64,000 bases of DNA from an uncultured Nitrospirales bacterium (GTDB lineage: Bacteria; Nitrospirota; Nitrospiria; Nitrospirales; UBA8639), in assembly GCA_958295805.1 (NCBI GenBank), contig OY282373.1, positions 2,637,001-2,701,000 on the forward strand, written 5' to 3'. Shown here in pieces: positions 44,229 to 53,195 of this stretch. Position numbers and translations under genes: made by a program. The notes beneath the pieces are model-generated. The model did no database searches, was not told where the DNA came from, and saw nothing but the letters and a program-made list of their open reading frames with translations. Each line of letters begins with the position of its first letter. Position 1 is the first letter of the stretch.

Positions 44229-45494
44229 TCAGGTTGATTGCACGACGGGTTGCATCGACTTGAGGACCAGACAGGCATTCACGCCGCCAAATCCAAACGC
44301 ATTCGAAATTGCAGCCTTGATGGGAACCTGACGAGCCCGTGCCGGAATATAATCAAGGTCACAGGCCGGATCAGGATGCTCTAAATTGATCGTCGGCGGT
44401 AAGACGCCATGGTACAGAGCCAGACAGGTAAACACCGCCTCGACTCCACCGGCCGCCCCCAACAGATGGCCGATCATCGACTTCGTGGAACTGACCGGCA
44501 GTCGATACGCGTACGCTCCAAAAACGGTCTTGATGACCTGAGTTTCAATTTTATCCGCAAACGTCGAGGTTGCATGGGCATTGATGTATCCAATCGTCTC
44601 TTTAGGCATCGCCGCGTCACGAATGGCCTTTTCCATGCAATCGACGGCCCCGGCTCCGTCATCCGGCGGCGCGGTGATGTGGAAGGCGTCACTGGTCATG
44701 GCATATCCGGCAAGTTCCGCGTAGATTCTGACGCCGCGTCGTTGCGCGTGGTTCAGCTCTTCCAACGCCACCACCCCCGCGCCCTCCCCGATGACAAACC
44801 CGTCACGATCGCGATCAAAGGGCCGGCTCGCGTGAACGGGGTCCTCATTGCGACGAGATAAGGCTTTCGCCGCGCTGAATCCTGCTACCGCTAACGGGCA
44901 AATCGTCGATTCGGCTCCGCCCGCCAACATGACGTCGGCGTCGCCTCGTTGAATGATCCGATAGGCGTCGCCGATGCAGTGATTCCCCGTCGCGCACGCC
45001 GTCACGGCACACGAGTTGGGGCCTTTCGCCCCAAACCGAATCGCGACTTGTCCCGAGGCCAGATTAATAATGACCATCGGAATGAAAAACGGACTGACGC
45101 GCCCAGGTCCTTTTTCCTGGAGCACGCGGTGATACTGCTCAATGGCGGGAAGTCCCCCGATTCCGGCACCAATATACACTCCCGTCCGTTCGGCGCATTC
45201 GGGTGTAATCTTCAATCCGGCGTCATCCACCGCCTCCTGGCTGGCCGCCAAGGCATAGTGGATGAACGCATCCATCTTTTTGATGTCTTTTTTTTCAAGG
45301 TAATCGGCTGGATCGAAATCCTTCACTTCCCCGGCAATCCTGCAGGCGTACCCCGAGGCATCAAATCGGGTAATCGGACCAATGCCGGACTGGCCGCCAA
45401 TCAGAGCTTGCCAGGTTTTCTCGACGCCCGTTCCCAGGGGAGTGACGACGCCCAAGCCGGTAATGACGACGCGACGTTGGAGGGACTCGCTCAC
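44229..45494 (-). CDS. fabF: 3-oxoacyl-ACP synthase II (FabF)
   Basis: Elongating beta-ketoacyl-ACP synthase, 421 residues. Catalytic triad Cys167 (VTACATGNHC), His307 (NAHATST) and His343 (IGHLLGAAG) is complete. GVGVVTPLG-type N-terminus and FGFGGVNACLVL C-terminus fit FabF. Starts 19 bp after acpP, the usual acpP-fabF pair. Confidence 0.96.
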   Translation of the reverse strand: MSESLQRRVVITGLGVVTPLGTGVEKTWQALIGGQSGIGPITRFDASGYACRIAGEVKDFDPADYLEKKDIKKMDAFIHYALAASQEAVDDAGLKITPECAERTGVYIGAGIGGLPAIEQYHRVLQEKGPGRVSPFFIPMVIINLASGQVAIRFGAKGPNSCAVTACATGNHCIGDAYRIIQRGDADVMLAGGAESTICPLAVAGFSAAKALSRRNEDPVHASRPFDRDRDGFVIGEGAGVVALEELNHAQRRGVRIYAELAGYAMTSDAFHITAPPDDGAGAVDCMEKAIRDAAMPKETIGYINAHATSTFADKIETQVIKTVFGAYAYRLPVSSTKSMIGHLLGAAGGVEAVFTCLALYHGVLPPTINLEHPDPACDLDYIPARARQVPIKAAISNAFGFGGVNACLVLKSMQPVVQST

Positions 45495-45513
45495 GGGAAA
45501 CGCTCAACACCGG

Positions 45514-45744
45514 TCAGGTTTTTTCTTTGATGTAATCAATGGCTTGAGAAACTTTTTGAATTTTTTCCGCGTCCTCATCGGGAATTTCCACGTCAAATTC
45601 TTCCTCCAATGCCATCACCAACTCGACCGTATCCAATGAGTCAGCTCCTAAATCCTCGACAAAGGACGCATCCGGCACCACGTCGTCTTCTTCCACGCCC
45701 AACTGTTCTGCGATGATCTTTTTGATACGTTCTTCAACGGCCAT
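45514..45744 (-). CDS. acpP: acyl carrier protein
   Basis: 76-residue ACP with phosphopantetheine site Ser36 in [12 protein letters not shown]. The ATG at [10 protein letters not shown] gives the normal length; a GTG 12 bp upstream would sit on the AGGAGG itself. Acidic helix II is intact. Substrate carrier for all neighbouring Fab enzymes. Confidence 0.96.
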   Translation of the reverse strand: MAVEERIKKIIAEQLGVEEDDVVPDASFVEDLGADSLDTVELVMALEEEFDVEIPDEDAEKIQKVSQAIDYIKEKT

Positions 45745-45805
45745 CGACCTTGCCACCTCCTGTTAAATGATCCTCATCAACACGACTCTTCCCCGACCAG
45801 TCAGA

Positions 45806-46552
45806 TTACGCCATGTGCATACCGCCGTTCACGTGTAAGACGTGGCCCGTGATATATCCTGCCGCGTCCGAGGCCAAAAAGCGCACGGCCTCAGCCACGT
45901 CCGCGGGTTGCCCCAATCGACCCAGCGGAATCTGGTGAGCGAGGGTATCTCTGACGTCCTGACTCAAGGCCCGGGTCATCACCGTGTCAATAAACCCCGG
46001 AGCCACGGCGTTCACGGTGACGTTCCGACTCGCATATTCCCGAGCGACGGCTTTGGTTAACCCGACCACGGCCGCTTTCGACGCGGCGTAGTTGGCTTGT
46101 CCGGCGTTCCCGATGGCCCCCACGATAGAGGCGACGTTCACAATTCGTCCATATCGCTGCCTGGCCATCGGCACGAGCACCGCTTTGGTACAATAAAACG
46201 TCCCCGTCAGATTGACCTGGAGTACCGCGTTCCACTCATCTTCTTTCATCCGAACGATCAATCCGTCACGAGTAATGCCGGCGTTATTGACCAACACGTC
46301 AACCCGTCCCCACTCCTTCACGACGTGCTCAACCATCCCTTTGACGTCTTCCCATTGCCCCACGTTCGCGGAGACCGCCAGTGCGCGACGACGGTGTCCT
46401 TCGACCAATTGAAGCGTGTCTTGACAACGAGCCGCGTCAAGGTCAACGACGGCCACATCGGCCCCGGCTTGCGCCAAACCGTTCGCAATGGCTTGACCAA
46501 TCCCTTGAGCCGCGCCAGTGACTACGGCTTTTTTTCCTTCCAACGCCGTCAC
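45806..46552 (-). CDS. fabG: 3-oxoacyl-ACP reductase FabG
   Basis: NADPH-dependent SDR reducing beta-ketoacyl-ACP. 248 residues with TGAAQGIGQAIA (cofactor), NNAG, Ser142, and Y155-x3-K159 (YAASK), the classical SDR triad; the C-terminus GHVLHVNGGMHMA is typical. Part of fabD-fabG-acpP-fabF. Confidence 0.95.
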   Translation of the reverse strand: MTALEGKKAVVTGAAQGIGQAIANGLAQAGADVAVVDLDAARCQDTLQLVEGHRRRALAVSANVGQWEDVKGMVEHVVKEWGRVDVLVNNAGITRDGLIVRMKEDEWNAVLQVNLTGTFYCTKAVLVPMARQRYGRIVNVASIVGAIGNAGQANYAASKAAVVGLTKAVAREYASRNVTVNAVAPGFIDTVMTRALSQDVRDTLAHQIPLGRLGQPADVAEAVRFLASDAAGYITGHVLHVNGGMHMA

Positions 46553-46586
46553 CTCATCTTTTCAACGTGGGAATTGCGTCTTACCG

Positions 46587-47522
46587 TCAATGACCCGTTT
46601 TCGTCAAGGTTTTTTCCAAAGAATCCGGATCGTGAACGTTCAGGAGTACCGCCTCCGGCACAATCCGCTTGGCGAGTCCCGTCAACACCGTTCCCGGACC
46701 GATTTCAATAAACGTTCGGATCCCCGTCTTCCACATCGCGCGAATGGTTTGCTCCCATAACACGGACGCGGGGAGTTGACGAATCAAAGACCGTCTGACG
46801 TCTTCCGCGTGCACCAATGGTTGCGCCTCCACGTTATTAAACAGAGGGACGGTTACATCGCGGAGCGGAACCGCTTGCACGTGCGGAGCCAGACGGTCCG
46901 CCGCAGCTTGCATCAAGGAAGAATGAACCGGCACGCTGACCGGTAAGGGAATGATGCGTCGACACCCTTGGGCTCTGGCCAATGCCATTGCCCGCTCGAC
47001 CGCGGCTTTTTCACCGGCAATGACGACTTGACCGGGGGCGTTGAAATTGGCCGCCGTGACCACGCCCACGGATTCAGCAGCTCGACAGACTTCGATCACG
47101 ACTTCCGTCGGCAACCCGAGTATCGCAGCCACCAGCCCGCTTCCAGGAGGGACGGCCTCCGCCATGTAGTGGGCCCGTTTGTGGACCAGCCTGAGCGCCT
47201 CAACAAACGAGAAGCCGCCGGCCGCAACAATGGCCGAATATTCGCCGACGCTGTGTCCAGCCACTGCAGATGGCTGGATTGTTGAATTGAGCGCGCGTAA
47301 CGCGATGATGCTCGTGACCAACAACGCCGGTTGGGTATACTCCGTTTGATTGAGTCGTTCCGCGGGACCTTCCCAACATAATTGCCGAAGATCATACCCC
47401 AGAAGGGCGGCGGCCTCGTCAAACACCGTCATGAGGTCGGGACGCGCCTCAGACCACGCCCGTCCCATTCCCACGGCTTGTGAACCTTGACCCGGAAACA
47501 GGAATGCGATGGGATTCGACAT
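46587..47522 (-). CDS. fabD: malonyl-CoA:ACP transacylase
   Basis: Loads malonyl groups on ACP. 311 residues; FPGQGSQAVGMG near the N-terminus, nucleophile Ser91 in GHSVGEYSA, and VPVHSSLM with the catalytic His. Lies 34 bp before fabG. Confidence 0.95.
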   Translation of the reverse strand: MSNPIAFLFPGQGSQAVGMGRAWSEARPDLMTVFDEAAALLGYDLRQLCWEGPAERLNQTEYTQPALLVTSIIALRALNSTIQPSAVAGHSVGEYSAIVAAGGFSFVEALRLVHKRAHYMAEAVPPGSGLVAAILGLPTEVVIEVCRAAESVGVVTAANFNAPGQVVIAGEKAAVERAMALARAQGCRRIIPLPVSVPVHSSLMQAAADRLAPHVQAVPLRDVTVPLFNNVEAQPLVHAEDVRRSLIRQLPASVLWEQTIRAMWKTGIRTFIEIGPGTVLTGLAKRIVPEAVLLNVHDPDSLEKTLTKTGH

Positions 47523-47592
47523 CGGAACTCAGGGACGAGTGAACCCGCCGTGAACGTCAACGGGGGAACCGGCGTGTAGACGCACGGCGATG

Positions 47593-48408
47593 CTAATCAA
47601 CGATGAACTCTCCTCCGTCAACACAAATCACGTTGCCGGTCAACCAATGAGACTTCGGGTGACTCAACAATCCGATGGCTTCAGCCACGTCTTTGGGCGT
47701 GGTTAATCGGCCCGAAGGATTCTTTCGTTGAGCCCAGGCAATCATCTCGGCGGATCCTGGAATTTTCCGTAAGGCGGGAGTATCGGTGACGCCGGCCATG
47801 ATCGCATTCGCGGTAATGCCCATCGGGGCTAATTCCAGGGTGAGTTGACGAACGTGAGATTCCAAGGCGGCCTTCGCGGCAGACACCGCGCCATAGGTCG
47901 CCCACACGCGCACACCGCCGGCACTGGTCATCGCAAAAATTCTTCCATCCTGACCCAGCAAGCCCGCGGCCAATAACTCTTGCACCCAATAGACCAGGCT
48001 GTTCGCCATCACGTCGAGCGTCATGTCGATCTGAGATTTACTGACCACGTCGGCAGGACGTTCGGAGATAAACCGCTTCAACGTGCCAAAGGCAAGGGAA
48101 TGGAGCAGCACGCGAATCGTCTTGGGACCTTCGGGCTGCTGAAATACCGGTTGGATGGCCTTGATGACGTCCCGACGCTTCTCCGCGTCCGCGGCGTTGA
48201 CGTTAAAAAACAGCGCCTCACGGCCAAGGGACTGGATGTGGCCCACAAGACGTTCCACGTTGGGGAGCGTGGACTTTCGATCCAAGTGAACGCCGACGAC
48301 GTTCATCCCCAAGCCCGCTAATTCCAGAGCCACGGCCTGACCGAATCCGCTTGACGCTCCCAGGATTAACGCCCATTCTCCTTCCAAAGATCGATCCATT
48401 GTCGTCAT
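47593..48408 (-). CDS. enoyl-ACP reductase, FabL/FabI-like SDR
   Basis: SDR-fold protein of 271 residues. The catalytic spacing is Y172-x6-K179 (YGAVSAAK), the enoyl-ACP-reductase form, not the Y-x3-K of FabG. LLHSLAFGTLKRF matches the FabI/FabL substrate loop, while GASSGFGQ is a GxxxGxG cofactor motif closer to FabL. It sits where the fatty-acid cluster otherwise lacks an enoyl reductase, so it probably completes the elongation cycle. Two ATG codons 9 bp apart are possible starts; GGGTGA precedes the first. Confidence 0.85.
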   Translation of the reverse strand: MTTMDRSLEGEWALILGASSGFGQAVALELAGLGMNVVGVHLDRKSTLPNVERLVGHIQSLGREALFFNVNAADAEKRRDVIKAIQPVFQQPEGPKTIRVLLHSLAFGTLKRFISERPADVVSKSQIDMTLDVMANSLVYWVQELLAAGLLGQDGRIFAMTSAGGVRVWATYGAVSAAKAALESHVRQLTLELAPMGITANAIMAGVTDTPALRKIPGSAEMIAWAQRKNPSGRLTTPKDVAEAIGLLSHPKSHWLTGNVICVDGGEFIVD

Positions 48409-48422
48409 GATTCACCCTTTCC

Positions 48423-48542
48423 GAGACCTGTGCAACACTCCCTTCTCCATCTTTTCACGACGAACCCCTGAGATTCTTCGCTTCGCCTGCCTGTGCGTGT
48501 CCGCACGCAGACAGGCTCAGAATGACACGTTGCAGAAGTCTC
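48423..48542. repeat. 120-bp MITE-like element with GAGACC termini
   Basis: Ends GAGACCTGTGCAAC and GTTGCAGAAGTCTC are inverted repeats (11 of 14). The interior carries a GC-rich hairpin around 48490-48515 and a TGAGATTCTTCGC...CAGAATGACA pair. It fills the gap between fabH and the enoyl reductase gene. Confidence 0.72.
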
Positions 48543-48558
48543 GATATCCGAAAAGACG

Positions 48559-49533
48559 TTACCAACGCATGATCCCGGACGCCCACGTGAGACCCGAACC
48601 AAACGCCGCCATCACAACCACATGCCCCGTTTGAATCGTCCCGTTTTTGACGGCTTCATCCAACGCCAACGGGATGGAGGCGGCCGACGTGTTTCCATAA
48701 CGGGTCAGGTTCACGGCAATCCGTTCGAGCGGCAACCGCAAGCGTTGTCCCACCGCCTTCAAAATTCGGACGTTGGCTTGGTGGGGAACCAACCAATCAA
48801 CGTCGTCAATACCAAACCCATGAGCCGACGTGGCTTCTCGGACGGCATCCTCCATGGTTTTGACGGCGATTTTGAACGTCTCATTGCCCCGCATCTTGAT
48901 AAAGGGCAGCCGGTCGATCACCATGCGCTCCGAAGGTGGGATTCGCGATCCTCCGCCCGGCACGCAAATCAAATCAGACAACCGCCCGTCAGAATGTAAA
49001 TGAAGCGAGAGAATACCGTGATCGTCTTCCGTTGGACCGACCACGGCGGCGCCGGCGCCGTCCCCGAATAAGACGCAGGTATTGCGATCCGTCCAATCAA
49101 TGATGGAAGACATCACTTCCGCCCCGATCACAAGGACGTATCGGTAACCGGTACGAACGTAGGCGTCCGCCACGGACAGCCCGTAGACAAATCCACAGCA
49201 CGCCGCCGAAATGTCACACGCCGCGGCCTTCACCGCCCCGAGGCGGTGTTGAATCAAGGACGCCGTTGAAGGGAGAGGCGAATCGCCCGTACACGTCGCG
49301 ACGACAATGAGATCAAGCTGAGAGGCTTGAACGTTCGCGTCCGCCAACGCCTGCTGAGCAGCGAGCACGCCGAGATCCGAACACGCTTCGCCCGGGGCCG
49401 CCACGCGACGCTCACGGATCCCCGTGCGTTCCACGATCCAAGAATCCGACGTCTCGACCATTGTTTCGAGGTCGGCATTGGTCAAGACCTGCTTCGGAGC
49501 ATACGAACCCGTCCCCAGTATCCGACTTCGCAT
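48559..49533 (-). CDS. fabH: 3-oxoacyl-ACP synthase III (FabH)
   Basis: Starts fatty-acid synthesis by condensing acetyl-CoA with malonyl-ACP. 324 residues. Cys112 in SAACCGFVYGL is the nucleophile, followed by a second Cys where most FabH have Ser. His in PHQANVRIL and Asn in RYGNTSAASIP complete the triad. Two bases separate it from plsX. Confidence 0.95.
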   Translation of the reverse strand: MRSRILGTGSYAPKQVLTNADLETMVETSDSWIVERTGIRERRVAAPGEACSDLGVLAAQQALADANVQASQLDLIVVATCTGDSPLPSTASLIQHRLGAVKAAACDISAACCGFVYGLSVADAYVRTGYRYVLVIGAEVMSSIIDWTDRNTCVLFGDGAGAAVVGPTEDDHGILSLHLHSDGRLSDLICVPGGGSRIPPSERMVIDRLPFIKMRGNETFKIAVKTMEDAVREATSAHGFGIDDVDWLVPHQANVRILKAVGQRLRLPLERIAVNLTRYGNTSAASIPLALDEAVKNGTIQTGHVVVMAAFGSGLTWASGIMRW

Positions 49534-49535
49534 AC

Positions 49536-50561
49536 TCAGGCCATTTGAGGACGAGAAGACGCCGATTGCGTTAAATTGTCGGCAATGTCACGCTGAATGA
49601 GGTCAATGAGTCGCCCATGGGCTAAGGCCTCTGCCCGACTGATCGCGTTTTTAATGGCCTTAGCCGAAGACCGTCCATGACAAATCATACTGATCCCGTT
49701 CACTCCCAAGAGAGGGGCTCCACCAAATTCAGCGTAATCGGTACGCCGTTTCAGTCGCATCAGCGGCCCGGTGAGCAAAACCAGTGACAAGCGGCCCAGA
49801 GACGAATTGACGACCTCACTCATCAGCATTTTCTTCATGGCTTCAGCCAACCCCTCAGAGATTTTCAAGGAGACGTTCCCGAGAAAACCGTCACACACCA
49901 CCACGTCAGCCGTCCCACTATAAACGTCTCGCCCCTCTAAATTTCCAATAAAGTTCAAGGAACTGTCCTTCAGGAGCCGGAAGGCTTCTTTGGTCATTTC
50001 ATTTCCTTTCGTCGCTTCCTCTCCGATACTGAGCAATCCGACCCGAGGATTCGTCGTTCCCAGAAGGTGTTTGGCGTACTCATGGCCCATAATGCCGAAC
50101 TGATACAGTTGTTGAGCGGAACAATCCACCGTGGCCCCAACGTCCAGCATAATGGCGGTCCCTTGTAACGTCGGCAAGGTCGCCGCGATGGCGGGACGCT
50201 CAACCCCCGCTATGACGCCGAGGAGAAAAAAGGCCGACACCATCGTGGCCCCCGTATTTCCGGCACTCACCACGGCCTGGGCTTCTCCGGTCTTGACCAG
50301 ATTGGTCGCGACCCAAATCGACGAGTCGCGTTTTTTCCGGGCAACCTGCGTCGGCGATTCGTGCATCCCAACCGTTTGAGAAGCATGGTGAATCGTCACG
50401 CGCGGATCCCGGCAGTGCAGTCGCTCCAACTCCTTCCGGAGTTGGTCTTCTTCACCCACGAGAATCACTTCAACCCCAGACTCGTTGAGGGCTTGCACCG
50501 CACCTTCAACGACGGGGGGGCCTCCGTGATCCCCACCCATGGCATCAACGGCAATTTTCAT
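49536..50561 (-). CDS. plsX: phosphate acyltransferase PlsX
   Basis: Converts acyl-ACP to acyl phosphate, the donor for PlsY in phospholipid synthesis. 341 residues beginning MKIAVDAMGGDHGPP-like (KIAVDAMGGDHGG), with SAGNTGATM, LDVGATVDC and VCDGFLGNVSLK. The family start sets the ATG; a 7-residue extension upstream is ignored. In the rpmF-plsX-fabH order of most bacteria. Confidence 0.96.
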   Translation of the reverse strand: MKIAVDAMGGDHGGPPVVEGAVQALNESGVEVILVGEEDQLRKELERLHCRDPRVTIHHASQTVGMHESPTQVARKKRDSSIWVATNLVKTGEAQAVVSAGNTGATMVSAFFLLGVIAGVERPAIAATLPTLQGTAIMLDVGATVDCSAQQLYQFGIMGHEYAKHLLGTTNPRVGLLSIGEEATKGNEMTKEAFRLLKDSSLNFIGNLEGRDVYSGTADVVVCDGFLGNVSLKISEGLAEAMKKMLMSEVVNSSLGRLSLVLLTGPLMRLKRRTDYAEFGGAPLLGVNGISMICHGRSSAKAIKNAISRAEALAHGRLIDLIQRDIADNLTQSASSRPQMA

Positions 50562-50602
50562 GGATCGAGCGCGAGCCTCCACTGAGGAGTGGGAGAGGGA
50601 GG

Positions 50603-50785
50603 TCAGCTTTCTTCAACCGCGATGACCGCCACGCGCTTGTAGTATCCGCACGACAGGCAGGTCCGATGAGGTAACATTCGTTCGTGACATTGAGGACAAA
50701 TGGAAAAACTCGGAGGCACGAGTTTTTTATGAGTGCGCCGTTTATCCCGTCTGGCCTTGGAATGACGATGTTTTGGGTTTGCCAT
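50603..50785 (-). CDS. rpmF: 50S ribosomal protein L32
   Basis: 60 residues starting MANPKHRHSKARRDKRRTHK with four zinc Cys (CPQC, C-x2-C in CLSC), the Cys-containing form of L32. GAGGTGAG precedes the ATG. Confidence 0.96.
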   Translation of the reverse strand: MANPKHRHSKARRDKRRTHKKLVPPSFSICPQCHERMLPHRTCLSCGYYKRVAVIAVEES

Positions 50786-50842
50786 TGTTCTCACCTCATG
50801 AAGTAAAAATCCACGACGGCCGAAGCCGTCATCAACCGTTCA

Positions 50843-51406
50843 TCACGCCAACCGATTCGAGGAGGACTTGCGCACCGCACGCAAGACGGCGAAGGGAGAT
50901 TCGGTTCTGGTCTCTTCGCACCCACACGTACTCACGTTCAGACTGTGCCCGCACGTCTGACATAACCCCCGACAGCCGTCCGAACAGAGGGGTTGCATCG
51001 GAACGGACAAAATGACGTGTTCACGAAGCAGATCGTGCAAGGCAATCCGTTGCTTGACCACGGGATACGATTCCACCTCATCAGGGTCCTGGTCCCCTTC
51101 ACTCTTGTCGGTTCCTTTTCTCCTGGCTCGACGGTGATGCGGGTCCCTATAACGCGCCTGAAACGAAATATTCGCCGGCGCGGTAAACTCTCCAAGACAC
51201 CGAACACATTCATGCACCAGGAATCCCTTCAGTTCGCCTTCCACCCAGAATTCGGAATCTTCCAAACGAATCGTCGCCGTCAACGACAGAACGTCCCGTA
51301 TCCCGGGATAATCCTCTTCTAATTGCAAATCCTCCTTCCCGACTTCACGGGCAACGTGTAATCCGTCCGGAGGAACGTCTTGCAGGCTGAAGCTTAAACA
51401 ACCCAC
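50843..51406 (-). CDS. DUF177 (YceD-like) protein
   Basis: 187 residues of the DUF177 / YceD family, which precedes rpmF in most bacteria and is linked to 23S rRNA accumulation and L32 expression. CVRCLGEF in the middle and a C-terminal Cys-rich LCSDGCRGLCQTCG are characteristic. The GTG at VGCLSFSLQDV is chosen because AGGAGGGGAAG lies just upstream; a longer frame begins 87 bp earlier. An Arg/Lys-Asp/Glu rich insert (about 110-135) is local. Confidence 0.88.
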   Translation of the reverse strand: MGCLSFSLQDVPPDGLHVAREVGKEDLQLEEDYPGIRDVLSLTATIRLEDSEFWVEGELKGFLVHECVRCLGEFTAPANISFQARYRDPHHRRARRKGTDKSEGDQDPDEVESYPVVKQRIALHDLLREHVILSVPMQPLCSDGCRGLCQTCGHSLNVSTCGCEETRTESPFAVLRAVRKSSSNRLA

Positions 51407-51431
51407 CTTCCCCTCCTCGCTGAGACACCCG

Positions 51432-51460
51432 AATGTGGAAGGCTGGATGGGACTCGTCAA
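51432..51460 (-). promoter_or_regulatory. putative promoter of DUF177-rpmF-plsX-fabH
   Basis: Minus-strand TTGACG, 17-bp spacer, CACATT (weak -10), 26 bp before the GTG of the DUF177 gene. Confidence 0.33.
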
Positions 51461-51502
51461 TTCACGGGGGGCGGGACGCAACGTTCTCCCCAACGCGGCG
51501 GT

Positions 51503-51730
51503 CTACCGTTCTTCAGCAAACGCCAACAGGGCAATACTGCGTGCCCGTTTGATCGCAATCGTGAGCTTCCGTTGGTGACGCATACAGTTGCCCGACGTCC
51601 GTCTGGGCACGATGCGCCCTCGTTCCGTCAAAAAATTACGCAACAAGCTCACGTCCTTAAAATCGAGAGGGGTCGTATCATGACAAAACCGGCACACTCG
51701 ACGTCGTTGAAAAAATCTCCCTCGCTCCAC
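51503..51730 (-). CDS. rpsR: 30S ribosomal protein S18
   Basis: 75 residues; RRRVCRFC (zinc-ribbon-like Cys pair), [20 protein letters not shown] and [20 protein letters not shown] are diagnostic. GTG start. Last of rpsF-ssb-rpsR. Confidence 0.95.
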   Translation of the reverse strand: MERGRFFQRRRVCRFCHDTTPLDFKDVSLLRNFLTERGRIVPRRTSGNCMRHQRKLTIAIKRARSIALLAFAEER

Positions 51731-51759
51731 GTGGTTCTTCTCCTGTTTGTGCAGAAATC

Positions 51760-52173
51760 TTACGCGTATTCTCCGGGATCAGAGGAGTGGGGTTCCTGGT
51801 AATCGTCTTCTGCCCCTCCCTGCTCTGAGTCAACGTTCTGGCTTTGTCTTTTCGGGAGAAACGTGACCGATTGCGCCACCACTTCATGTTTGCTGCGGCG
51901 CTGCCCGTCTTCGGTTTCCCACTGCCGCAGGGTTAACCGTCCCTCAATGACGGCCCCGTTCCCTTTACTCAAATACTGGCCGCAAGTCTCGGCTTGTTTG
52001 CCAAACACCACGATATCCACGAAACACACTTCCTCTTTCTGCTCATCCTCCTGACGAAATCGCCGACTCACGGCCAAGCCGAACTTGGCGACGGGCGTCC
52101 CGCTTTGGGTATATCGAAGTTCAGGATGGCGAGTCAGATTCCCGATCAGAATGACTTTATTAAATCCCACCAC
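51760..52173 (-). CDS. ssb: single-stranded DNA-binding protein
   Basis: OB-fold SSB of 137 residues: [19 protein letters not shown] at the N-terminus and [19 protein letters not shown] in the core. The C-terminal tail ([14 protein letters not shown]) lacks the usual DDDIPF-type tip, so partner binding may differ. Between rpsF (14-bp overlap) and rpsR. Confidence 0.93.
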   Translation of the reverse strand: MVGFNKVILIGNLTRHPELRYTQSGTPVAKFGLAVSRRFRQEDEQKEEVCFVDIVVFGKQAETCGQYLSKGNGAVIEGRLTLRQWETEDGQRRSKHEVVAQSVTFLPKRQSQNVDSEQGGAEDDYQEPHSSDPGEYA

Positions 52174-52522
52174 CTTCGGGCACTCCCTTTCCGGTGGATT
52201 CGGCCTTTCCAGCCGCGGCCATTTGAAGAGATTCTTCTTCCACCCTCACGGTGAGAAACTTAATGATCGAATCTTCCAATCGGTACAACCGTTCAAGCTC
52301 ACTCACCACGTTGCCTTGAGCCGATTCAAACTGAAGCAGGACGTAGGCGCCTCGCCGCTGATGATCAATTTCATACGCGAGTTTCTTTTTTCCCCAGTTT
52401 TCGGCTTTGACAAGCGTGGCTTCGAATTTTTCCAACGCCTTCTGCATTTTTTCCATCACCGCCGACGCTTCTTCGTCGGTCAACGATGCACGCAGAATGA
52501 AAATGGATTCATAAAAAGCCAT
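52160..52522 (-). CDS. rpsF: 30S ribosomal protein S6
   Basis: 120 residues starting MAFYESIFILRASLTDEE, with KKKLAYEIDHQRRGAYVLLQF. A Gly/Ala/Lys tail of ~20 residues follows the fold. Overlaps ssb by 14 bp. Confidence 0.95.
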   Translation of the reverse strand: MAFYESIFILRASLTDEEASAVMEKMQKALEKFEATLVKAENWGKKKLAYEIDHQRRGAYVLLQFESAQGNVVSELERLYRLEDSIIKFLTVRVEEESLQMAAAGKAESTGKGVPEGGGI

Positions 52523-52634
52523 GGATCAACCTCACTGTCTTACAAAGGATTCTCCCTCTCCATCAGGGAAAAAGGGAGCAGAAAAGGAGAGACGGTAGCA
52601 CAGGGTACAGAGACTGTCAAACAAGAGGGTCACG

Positions 52635-53192
52635 TCAGCGATTATATTGATTCATGGCTTCATACACCCCGTGACGCACGAAACATTCCAGACCGTCGAT
52701 GGCCCGGGGACGCACGGGGGCGAGACCTTCCAACTCCGCCGATGTAAACGGCGCTAACACAAAGTCGGCGGGATCCACGCCCGGGTCAGGACGTCCGATG
52801 CCTATTTTCAGACGAGGGAAATCTTCCGTGCCCAGGACCATGATAATTGACCGCACGCCATTATGTCCCCCGGTCCCACCGCCCGGCCTCATGCGAAGGC
52901 GCCCCACGGCAAGATCCAAATCATCATGGACCACCATCAGGTCTTGACTCCGGATGCCATACGCCGTGATTAATTCCTCCACGGCCTCGCCGGAAACATT
53001 CATGAAGGTTGACGGCAGAGCAAGGACGCAAGGATGCCCGTCTACGCGACGGCATCCTTGGAGCGCCAAGCCTTTCGCCGTCAGCGGGAGAGACCATTGA
53101 GTCGCGGCTTGTGCCACGACCTGCCGTCCGACGTTGTGACGAGTCGCAGCATACCGGGAGCCGGGATTGCCAAGTCCAACAATAACGCGCAA
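52635..53192 (-). CDS. pth: peptidyl-tRNA hydrolase
   Basis: Releases peptides from stalled peptidyl-tRNA. 185 residues; GLGNPGSRYAATRHNVG with catalytic His19, VHDDLDLAVGRLRMRPGGG and GHNGVRSI intact. It follows rplY by 3 bp, the conserved prs-rplY-pth order. Confidence 0.95.
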   Translation of the reverse strand: MRVIVGLGNPGSRYAATRHNVGRQVVAQAATQWSLPLTAKGLALQGCRRVDGHPCVLALPSTFMNVSGEAVEELITAYGIRSQDLMVVHDDLDLAVGRLRMRPGGGTGGHNGVRSIIMVLGTEDFPRLKIGIGRPDPGVDPADFVLAPFTSAELEGLAPVRPRAIDGLECFVRHGVYEAMNQYNR

Positions 53193-53195
53193 GAG

